From contig JAIOSN010000106.1 in NCBI GenBank assembly GCA_021107605.1, positions 1-8,863 on the forward strand: a stretch of 8,863 nucleotides of DNA, in the 5' to 3' direction. The notes beneath the pieces were generated by a model. That model was not told the origin of the DNA. It worked only from the letters and a program-made list of their open reading frames with translations, and made no database searches. Positions 1-5,563 of the stretch are shown here, piece after piece; positions within the stretch are counted from its first letter, which is position 1; each line of letters begins with the position of its first letter. This stretch comes from Anaerolineae bacterium. Lineage in GTDB: Bacteria > Chloroflexota > Anaerolineae > B4-G1 > SLSP01. Position numbers and translations under genes: made by a program.

Positions 1-24
1 ACAGGCTGTCGTTTATAAGGGCTC

Positions 25-61
25 CAAAGCCCCTGATACCAGCTGAATACGGCGGGCTTTG
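25..61. repeat. Inverted repeat, 8-bp arms
   Basis: CAAAGCCC at 25-32 is matched by GGGCTTTG at 54-61, giving an 8-bp perfect stem with a 21-nt loop. No T tract follows directly. It lies just upstream of the first gene and could be the end of an upstream transcript or a leader structure. Short open frames enter from the left edge and stop at 44-46 and 60-62, so the tail of an upstream gene is possible but unproven. Confidence 0.3.
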
Positions 62-80
62 ACATTTTAAGGTACTAATC

Positions 81-108
81 AAACTCTCGGAATTCTCCGA
101 GTTTGTTT
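81..108 (+). terminator. Terminator-like hairpin at the start of the first ORF
   Basis: An AAA run, a CTCGG/CCGAG stem (86-90 with 97-101) and a TTTGTTT tail resemble a weak intrinsic terminator; AAACTC/GAGTTT is an alternative pairing. It overlaps the presumed TTG start of the first ATPase, which is odd for a gene start. Either it ends an upstream unit, or it shows that the 5' end of that ATPase gene is not original. The stem is short, so the call is tentative. Confidence 0.3.
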
Positions 109-1926
109 CGGTTGTCAAAAGTCCAATTTCAGGAAGTGAAATCTAAAATCACTACAACTGATTGGCAAGTTTTAGGTGGGCTTGCTTCCTTTGAGGATCC
201 GCTAGATTTTGGGAACTTACTTACAATAACGGAATTGTCAACTTTTGAATTAGAAGCTGCTTTAGAACGATTGAGCGTATATTCTCTTGTAAACACGACG
301 GGGTCAAGTGGACCTTATTCAATATATCCTTTAACCCGTCGGTTCGTATTGAATGAATTATCTTCTTCGCTGGATGGAATGAGATTTATTTCACGAAATA
401 CTTTTTATGTTAATGTTGGACGCTTTTTAGAGCAGGCTGGTTTTGTAGTGAGGCCTATGGTGGATAGGCTAATGTACCGCTGTGATAATATACCTGACGC
501 GATGCGGCGTTTGTTACCCAAATTAGTCTATGTTCATGTGACACAGAGCGAAGTCAATGCTAATAATATTTTGGAAATACGGCGCGAGGTGCAAAAAATA
601 GAGCCTAACGCGCAAGTGGTTTTATTGGTAACAGATCACTCTCCTACGGATCAAGGTTGGGCTCAAATTGGTACATTAAGTATGGCAGGATTCAAGATTT
701 TACCTATTGAACGCACTCTAGTTCAATCTGGCATCGAAAGTAAACACGCTTATTCCTTATTGTTAACAGAAATAGAGAAGCGTTTAGGAAAAGACTATGA
801 TCCTTACGATGTAAGAGATCCTGTTGCAGGAGCTTTTAGTTTTTTTGGGCGTGACCCTTTCATTGAAGATGTCTTGCGAAGATCCATAGAAAGGCACCCG
901 GTGGGTATTTTCGGCCTACGTAAGTTAGGTAAAAGTTCAGTGATTCAGGCTCTGCGAGATCGCGCGTCATTTCCTGTTGCTTTGGTTAATCTACAATTAA
1001 CAGGTCAAGCGGCGCTTGAAAAGGTCTGCAAGCGGATATTAAAGCAATGGTCGCAATGGATGCAAGTACACTATGATTTGGATTGGCAACCGCCACCATT
1101 AAAAATAGATCAACCCATGATTGGATTTATTGACGCAATTGCTAATTTGCTTCAATCGCTTGAGAGCCAAAAAGGCCCAGTACGGGTAGGTCTATTTTTG
1201 GATGAGATAGAACTTTTGATTCCAAGTGCGGGTGATAACCAAAAACTGGTACGTTATTTGACATTTATGCGTACTCTACGTGGACTAGTTGATGAGGATG
1301 ATCATTTTTCGTTTATTGTTGCTAGTTTGAATCCTTCTGTTAATCGTATTAATGCATGGAATGATGAACAAAATCCTACCTTTAACCTTTTCCAGGAAAT
1401 CTATCTACCGCCTTTAGCAAATGATGACTGTATTCAGATGGTTCGTAATATTGGACAGCAGGTACGTTTGAGTTACAGTGTTGATACTCTCCAAATTATA
1501 GTGGACTTAAGCGGTGGACATCCTTTTCTGGCGCGGCAGTTTTGCAGTTTGCTTTACAAGCAGCGAGGTCGCCAGCCGGGGCAGATTGAGGCCGCCGCTA
1601 TCCCTGCTGCGGTCGAGCACTTTATCTACGACGAGCAGACCGTGACCCACCTGGATGCCGGCATCTGGCAAGACGCCGGAAACCCGGCGCTGTGGGGCGA
1701 GGAGCAAGCCCAAATTAACCAGGCTTTGTTGCTTGAACTGGCGCGGGCGGATGGCCCCGTGCCGCAGGATAGGCTGCTCGACAGCCCCAACGCCGACCTG
1801 CGCCGCACCGCGCTCATCAACCTGGAGCGTTTCCATTTCATCCACCAGCCTGAGCCAGGGGCCTATGCCCTGCGTTACGGGTTGCTGCGCACCTGGTTGC
1901 GCCGGCGCAAACTGGGATTGGAGTAA
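103..1926 (+). CDS. STAND/AAA ATPase with N-terminal winged helix and unnamed alpha/beta domain
   Basis: A 607-residue P-loop ATPase, probably a cytoplasmic signalling or conflict-system switch. Residues about 18-86 look like the winged helix that closes NB-ARC-type STAND modules. Residues about 98-235 form an alpha/beta domain I cannot name. The NTPase core follows: FFGRD near 247, Walker A GLRKLGKS at 271-278, Walker B LFLDEIE with D367/E368, sensor-1-like N410, and the SGGHPF motif at 470-475 typical of this STAND group. A C-terminal winged helix ends the protein (about 535-600). The start is uncertain: the frame opens after a TAA at 76-78, TTG 103 and TTG 112 lack a Shine-Dalgarno sequence, and the first ATG is at 379. 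The winged helix without its own upstream NTPase suggests 5' truncation. Codons end in A/T up to about 1500 and in G/C after about 1560, so the gene looks mosaic. The ligand is unknown. ATPase assignment is firm; cellular role is inferred from neighbours. Confidence 0.82.
   Translation: MFRLSKVQFQEVKSKITTTDWQVLGGLASFEDPLDFGNLLTITELSTFELEAALERLSVYSLVNTTGSSGPYSIYPLTRRFVLNELSSSLDGMRFISRNTFYVNVGRFLEQAGFVVRPMVDRLMYRCDNIPDAMRRLLPKLVYVHVTQSEVNANNILEIRREVQKIEPNAQVVLLVTDHSPTDQGWAQIGTLSMAGFKILPIERTLVQSGIESKHAYSLLLTEIEKRLGKDYDPYDVRDPVAGAFSFFGRDPFIEDVLRRSIERHPVGIFGLRKLGKSSVIQALRDRASFPVALVNLQLTGQAALEKVCKRILKQWSQWMQVHYDLDWQPPPLKIDQPMIGFIDAIANLLQSLESQKGPVRVGLFLDEIELLIPSAGDNQKLVRYLTFMRTLRGLVDEDDHFSFIVASLNPSVNRINAWNDEQNPTFNLFQEIYLPPLANDDCIQMVRNIGQQVRLSYSVDTLQIIVDLSGGHPFLARQFCSLLYKQRGRQPGQIEAAAIPAAVEHFIYDEQTVTHLDAGIWQDAGNPALWGEEQAQINQALLLELARADGPVPQDRLLDSPNADLRRTALINLERFHFIHQPEPGAYALRYGLLRTWLRRRKLGLE
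1920..1923 (+). promoter_or_regulatory. Ribosome-binding site overlapping the first ATPase's stop
   Basis: GGAG sits 7 nt before the ATG at 1931 and runs into the TAA stop (1924-1926) of the preceding gene. The second ATPase is therefore probably translated by ribosomes finishing the first, keeping the two in proportion. This supports ATG 1931 over the longer upstream reading frame. Confidence 0.65.
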
Positions 1927-1930
1927 AGCA

Positions 1931-3229
1931 ATGCCGCGAGAAAACCCATTCTACTACAATCTACCCACCCGCCCGGAGGATTTCCTGGGCCGTTGGCCGC
2001 TGGTAGACGAGATCGTCGCCGACCTGTGCCGCGCCCGCTCCGACTCCTGGGCCGTGATTGGCGGGCGGCGGTTTGGCAAGAGCAGCGTGCTCAAGGCAGT
2101 TAAGACACGGTTGGCAGGTCACCTGACCAATTGTGACGCGGGAGATTGGCTCGTCTTTCCCCTGCTCGTGGACCTCAAGCGTTGCCAGCCAACCAGCGAG
2201 CAGCACATCTATGTCTGCATCCTGCGCTACCTCCATCGCGCACTGCAACGCAGCCGTGCTTTGAATTGTGATCTTGCCGCGACGGAGCTGCACGCAATTG
2301 TTACACAAGACCGCGACGCGCTCTCCTTTTTCCAGTTTGAAAACGTGTTGGAAGACCTGGTCCGGCGGATGCAAAGCCCATTCCGTCTCGTGCTGCTGCT
2401 CGACGAAGTGGAATCTATGACAGATTTCGACTGGTCAGAGACCCTATTCAACCAACTGCGCGCGCTGATCTATGATGGCCTATTGGCTGACGTCGTCAAA
2501 CTGGTGCTGACCGGCTCTGCAAACGTGATCCGCGCCCGCCATGCCGGGTCGCCGCTGCTCAACGCCGTCAAGATCGAACATTTGGCCTCCTTTGCCGAGG
2601 CTGACTTGCAGACCCTGATCGCGCGCGGCGGCGAGATGTCCGGTCAAGCCGCTGCTGCTGTGCGGGCGCAGAGTGGCGGGCATCCATTCATCGCCCAATA
2701 CCTGCTGCACCACTTGTGGGATGCTGGGCTGGCGCGAGCGACGACAGCACAGGTCGAGCAAGTCGCGCGCCAGATGCGGCAAAAGCGCGCCGCCGACTTG
2801 CAAGGTTGGTGGGAGTCCGTTGGTGATAGCGGGCAGTGGGCCTACGCTGTTCTGGCGGCTGCCCAGGACTGGTTGGACGAGCGCTCATTGTTGGCCCAAG
2901 TCCAGAACACCGGCCAACCCCTGGGGCAGGGATTATCCGCCCTTTGTTATCACGGTTTGGTCATACGCGATGAGAGCCGGCAGCGCTATCGTGTTGCTGG
3001 CGATCTGTTCCTCGATTGGTTCGTGCTCAACGGCGCAAAACGGCTGGCAGAATCAAACACACAGCCCCCGGGCGCGCTGGTTATCATCAAGCATCTTGAG
3101 CAACACGTAGGCGCACTGACCAACATCGCCGGTGATGTGAGCGGCCCGGTGGCCTCCGGGCAATTCGAGAGCGCGGCAGCGGTCGGTGGTGGCGAGGCTA
3201 CTGACTGTCGTGGGGAGACCCCTGAGTGA
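1931..3229 (+). CDS. Second STAND-type P-loop ATPase with C-terminal adaptor tag
   Basis: A 432-residue soluble ATPase. FLGR (18-21) opens the core, followed by Walker A GGRRFGKSS at 44-52, Walker B LLLDEVE at 155-161 (D159/E160), sensor-1-like TGSAN at 194-198 and SGGHPF at 248-253. A winged-helix region spans about 300-365. The last 35 residues are a Gly-rich tail whose segment 398-423 aligns without gaps to residues 302-327 of the caspase downstream (18 of 26 identical by eye). I infer that the tail recruits or senses the caspase. ATG 1931 is chosen because it has GGAG 7 nt upstream and the NPF...FLGR start typical of the family; the open frame continues further upstream but only as a shadow of the previous gene. 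Codon use is GC-rich throughout, unlike the first two thirds of its neighbour. The two ATPases differ too much to be a recent duplication. They may act as partner subunits, but nothing here proves it. Confidence 0.88.
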   Translation: MPRENPFYYNLPTRPEDFLGRWPLVDEIVADLCRARSDSWAVIGGRRFGKSSVLKAVKTRLAGHLTNCDAGDWLVFPLLVDLKRCQPTSEQHIYVCILRYLHRALQRSRALNCDLAATELHAIVTQDRDALSFFQFENVLEDLVRRMQSPFRLVLLLDEVESMTDFDWSETLFNQLRALIYDGLLADVVKLVLTGSANVIRARHAGSPLLNAVKIEHLASFAEADLQTLIARGGEMSGQAAAAVRAQSGGHPFIAQYLLHHLWDAGLARATTAQVEQVARQMRQKRAADLQGWWESVGDSGQWAYAVLAAAQDWLDERSLLAQVQNTGQPLGQGLSALCYHGLVIRDESRQRYRVAGDLFLDWFVLNGAKRLAESNTQPPGALVIIKHLEQHVGALTNIAGDVSGPVASGQFESAAAVGGGEATDCRGETPE

Positions 3230-3273
3230 TGACTTGGTCTGCTCCATATCAGGGAGACGAAGCGGTCATTGGG

Positions 3274-3280
3274 GGTGAGG
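3274..3280 (+). promoter_or_regulatory. Ribosome-binding site fixing a GTG start
   Basis: GGTGAGG lies 7 nt before GTG 3288. An in-frame TGA at 3276-3278 excludes any start further upstream, so GTG 3288 is the earliest and best-supported start of the membrane sensor gene. Confidence 0.6.
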
Positions 3281-3287
3281 AAGTCTT

Positions 3288-4778
3288 GTGGATGACTTGA
3301 AAGATTTAGCGAGTCTCGTAGAAGAGTTGCGCGCCGGCGATCTATCTTGTTTGCCGGAACTGATGGCAGCGCTGAAGGAGCACTCGCCGGAGGCCGTCAT
3401 TTCAGTGCTCGAAGCGCACGGGCTGCAGATCACGGGCGATGGTAATATCGTCGGATCGGGCAATGTTGCCATTGTTGTCAAAGGAGAGTTCCCGGCCCTG
3501 GCGGCTCAGTTGGCTAGGCTGGCCGAGCAGACGCAGCGTGCGGAACAGGCGGAGCAAGCGGCGAGCCTGTTCGGACAAGCTGCTATGCTTCTGGAGCGTG
3601 GTCAGGTGCGCGGCGCGCTGGGTGCGCTGGCTAAGTTGCACTCCATTGACACCCACTACCCTGGCTCGGCCGAGTTGCTTCAACGAGCAAAGCGTCTGCG
3701 AACTTGGCGGCGATTGGGGATTGCTGCGTTGATCGCTTTGGGCTTGCTGGCGGTCATCTGGCTGGCATGGTCAATCTGGCAAGAGAACCGGCCACTGGAA
3801 TGCGTTGGCGAAATCCCCGTATCAGAGAAGGGCGTTCTCGCCTCAGCCGCCCAGCCCGATGCCGATGGAACGCGCTGGTGGGTCGGGATGTCTGGGGGAG
3901 GGCTGGAAACTTTTACCGCAGGCTCTTCCCGGGTCTCTTATGATTCCCAAGATTTGGTGGCCGATACGGTCTCGGCGCTGGCGGTGGATGAACAGAACAA
4001 GCGGATTTGGGTTGGAACGTCGGGAGGCGGCCTGACGGTCTTGAGCCAGGACAGTCAACAGGCGGATTGGCGTTCCTACACACCGGCGGCGAGCTATACG
4101 CGGGCGGGTAAAGGCGGTCTGCCTGGCTGTCGCATCAGGAGCATATACCTGGATGGCGAGCGGGTGTACGTGGGAGCTTTGGATAGCGATGGTTTGGGCA
4201 TTCTGCAATCTGGCAAGCAGTGGCGCGTTCTGCCTCCCCCTGAAGGCTGGAAGGAAGGCGTCTACTTTATCGCGTACAGTATGGCAAAAGGGCCTAACGG
4301 CGCGCTGTGGGTGGGGACGAATTATGGACTGTATCGTCTGAGCGGAAATGATTGGTCGCGACCGTATCAGCCGCCCTGGGACACCGGAACCCCCGGAGCC
4401 GTGCGCTCAGTCGCTGTAGATGAGGACGGAGTCATTTGGATTGGTATGAAAAGAGAAGGGTTGGCCTTGTACGATGAGCGCCTGGCCGATACTCCCTGGA
4501 TTGGGCCAATCACCACGAACGATGGTCTTGCCTCCGACGAGGTGGAAGCTATCGCCCTTTCACCGGCGGGCGACGGCGCTTTGATCGGCACGGAGGCGGG
4601 GTTGAACGTATGCCGGTGGAAAGGAGGGAGCCGAACGACACTTGAATGTGAGGTAATCCGTGTAACCGATTTGATCGGAGTGCCGATTCATAGCTTGACT
4701 ATCTCGCCGGAGGGCAAGAAAGTGCTCGTCGGCACCGCTGATCGACCGCTTATTTACTCATTGTCTGCTTTATGGTAG
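3288..4778 (+). CDS. Single-pass membrane sensor with extracytoplasmic seven-repeat Reg_prop propeller
   Basis: A 496-residue protein. Residues 1-45 are acidic and helical. Residues 48-65 hold a short Gly/Asn motif (ITGDGNIVGSGN followed by beta-prone residues) that recurs in the caspase at 354-371. Residues about 67-138 form Ala-rich, TPR-like or coiled helices. One transmembrane segment covers about 143-164 and is preceded by KRLRTWRR, so by the positive-inside rule the N-terminus is cytoplasmic. The remainder is outside and holds seven W/VG-x-GL blade motifs, near 197, 240, 293, 340, 383, 431 and 479, as in the Reg_prop propellers of two-component sensors. There is no kinase domain and no cleavable signal peptide. 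It probably senses an extracellular or envelope ligand and passes the signal inward through its N-terminal tag. Topology and propeller calls are well supported; the ligand and the link to the caspase are inference. Confidence 0.85.
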   Translation: MDDLKDLASLVEELRAGDLSCLPELMAALKEHSPEAVISVLEAHGLQITGDGNIVGSGNVAIVVKGEFPALAAQLARLAEQTQRAEQAEQAASLFGQAAMLLERGQVRGALGALAKLHSIDTHYPGSAELLQRAKRLRTWRRLGIAALIALGLLAVIWLAWSIWQENRPLECVGEIPVSEKGVLASAAQPDADGTRWWVGMSGGGLETFTAGSSRVSYDSQDLVADTVSALAVDEQNKRIWVGTSGGGLTVLSQDSQQADWRSYTPAASYTRAGKGGLPGCRIRSIYLDGERVYVGALDSDGLGILQSGKQWRVLPPPEGWKEGVYFIAYSMAKGPNGALWVGTNYGLYRLSGNDWSRPYQPPWDTGTPGAVRSVAVDEDGVIWIGMKREGLALYDERLADTPWIGPITTNDGLASDEVEAIALSPAGDGALIGTEAGLNVCRWKGGSRTTLECEVIRVTDLIGVPIHSLTISPEGKKVLVGTADRPLIYSLSALW

Positions 4779-4800
4779 GCCGTCAGACAGCAGCATAATC

Positions 4801-4808
4801 AGGAGGTG
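4801..4808 (+). promoter_or_regulatory. Strong Shine-Dalgarno of the unknown operon gene
   Basis: AGGAGGTG, with 6 nt between AGGAGG and ATG 4813, is the strongest ribosome-binding site in the operon. It implies that the 194-residue protein is made at a higher level than its neighbours. Confidence 0.7.
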
Positions 4809-4812
4809 TGTA

Positions 4813-5397
4813 ATGACTTGGCCGTTTGTGGATTTTAAGAAGGAAAAAAATCTTGATCCCAATGATGAGGGATATGAAGATACAATCAAGAATCGCTTGG
4901 GGGACTTTGCGCTTTGGCGCATCGTTGTTTGGGATCCGAGTCACTGGATGATGATTCGCGTCGGCAACAGTCAGCTCTATACCCAGAGATCGATAGTTGG
5001 CGTGGAAGTCAAGGAACTCGAGGAAGTAGCAGCCGCACAGTACGTGGATGATGGTGACCACATTCTATTTTTCCCCATGGATCAAAAAGGGTTATGCCCG
5101 CGAGCCTGGTTTGAAGCAGCGTGGTCATTCCTCGAGCATTTCCGCTCGAACTTTTGCTTCTACCCGCAGGAAGCGTTCATGTACAAGAACGTCACCCTGA
5201 TTGGGCCGCCGCTGGGCACACGGCGCGGGGTTGCGCAGGAAATTGAGGATGTGCTTAAAGACAACGATTGGCGCCAGGTGGAGCGCATCTGGTGTAGCAG
5301 CGCTTATGATTTGGAAGCGGTCCTGAAACGTCGCATTAAAGAAGGTGTGCGCTTCCGTGGAAAAGACGAATTAGCGCCGGAAGCGGATCCTGGTTAA
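4813..5397 (+). CDS. Uncharacterised 194-residue soluble protein in the caspase operon
   Basis: I do not recognise this protein. It has no signal peptide, membrane segment, P-loop or obvious catalytic motif. The predicted pattern is alpha/beta: strands near 36-51 (WRIVVWDPSHW, MMIRVG) and 82-88 (DHILFFP), a helix near 98-111 rich in aromatic residues, a strand at 126-131 (NVTLIG) leading to GPPLGTRRG, then two helices to about 178. The tail is short and charged (GKDELAPEADPG). It starts at ATG 4813 with an excellent ribosome-binding site, 34 nt after the sensor gene, and is followed by a hairpin and the caspase, so it is part of the operon. It could be a caspase substrate, inhibitor or adaptor, but nothing in the sequence shows which. 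It lacks both short motifs shared by its neighbours. Codon use is moderately AT-rich at the 5' end and like the neighbours later on. Confidence 0.8.
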   Translation: MTWPFVDFKKEKNLDPNDEGYEDTIKNRLGDFALWRIVVWDPSHWMMIRVGNSQLYTQRSIVGVEVKELEEVAAAQYVDDGDHILFFPMDQKGLCPRAWFEAAWSFLEHFRSNFCFYPQEAFMYKNVTLIGPPLGTRRGVAQEIEDVLKDNDWRQVERIWCSSAYDLEAVLKRRIKEGVRFRGKDELAPEADPG

Positions 5398-5401
5398 CAT
5401 A

Positions 5402-5442
5402 GTCGGCCCTCACGCTGCCTAATGCTGGGTGTGGGGGCCGAC
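5402..5442 (+). promoter_or_regulatory. 12-bp hairpin between the unknown gene and the caspase
   Basis: GTCGGCCCTCAC (5402-5413) pairs with GTGGGGGCCGAC (5431-5442) over 12 bp with one G-U pair and a 17-nt loop. It begins 5 nt after the TAA of the preceding gene. No T tract follows, so it is not a standard intrinsic terminator. It could be a processing or mRNA-stability element, or a partial stop to transcription that sets caspase expression lower than that of the upstream genes. Confidence 0.5.
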
Positions 5443-5453
5443 CTACCCGATCA

Positions 5454-5490
5454 GTAGAAGGAGTACCAACGATGAGTGAAACGTTCAAAC
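5454..5490 (+). repeat. 37-bp direct repeat, copy 1 (duplicated caspase start)
   Basis: These 37 bases are identical to 5527-5563 and contain an AAGGAG ribosome-binding site, a spacer, ATG and the codons for MSETFK. The copies are 73 bp apart, which is not a multiple of three. This copy opens a short frame that ends at 5520-5522. Confidence 0.9.
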
Positions 5491-5522
5491 GTGGTTTGCG
5501 GGCGTGGTCGAGGCTACCGTGA
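5472..5522 (+). pseudogene. 16-codon leader ORF, probable relic of a duplicated caspase 5' end
   Basis: ATG 5472, behind AAGGAG at 5458-5463, encodes MSETFKRGLRAWSRLP and stops at TGA 5520-5522. The first six residues equal those of the caspase, then the frame diverges. In another frame the following bases read VVCGRG...DDVEG, faintly like VVGVGA...VDDAVG of the caspase, as expected of a decayed and internally deleted copy. With an intact ribosome-binding site it may still be translated, ending 22 nt before the caspase ATG and so acting as an upstream ORF. Confidence 0.5.
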
Positions 5523-5526
5523 TGAC

Positions 5527-5563
5527 GTAGAAGGAGTACCAACGATGAGTGAAACGTTCAAAC
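5527..5563 (+). repeat. 37-bp direct repeat, copy 2 (functional caspase start)
   Basis: The second exact copy carries AAGGAG at 5531-5536 and ATG at 5545, 8 nt apart. This ATG opens directly into the conserved caspase core (GYALVVGV), so it is taken as the true start instead of the GTG at 5476, which would add 23 residues read through the repeat. Confidence 0.9.

Noticed and set aside
59..64. Perfect -35 word TTGACA before the first gene
   Set aside because: No -10 box occurs at 16-18 bp; the only AT-rich candidate (TACTAA at 73) is 8 bp away. The word also overlaps an inverted repeat arm.
1655..1930. Upstream extension of the second ATPase frame by 92 codons
   Set aside because: It overlaps the well-supported C-terminus of the first ATPase in another frame. 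The extension is Arg/Ser/Cys-rich shadow sequence, and ATG 1931 has a good ribosome-binding site and the family's N-terminus.
5476..5544. GTG start giving a caspase 23 residues longer
   Set aside because: The extra residues read through the duplicated start region in a different frame from the first ATG, and ATG 5545 has its own AAGGAG at proper spacing.
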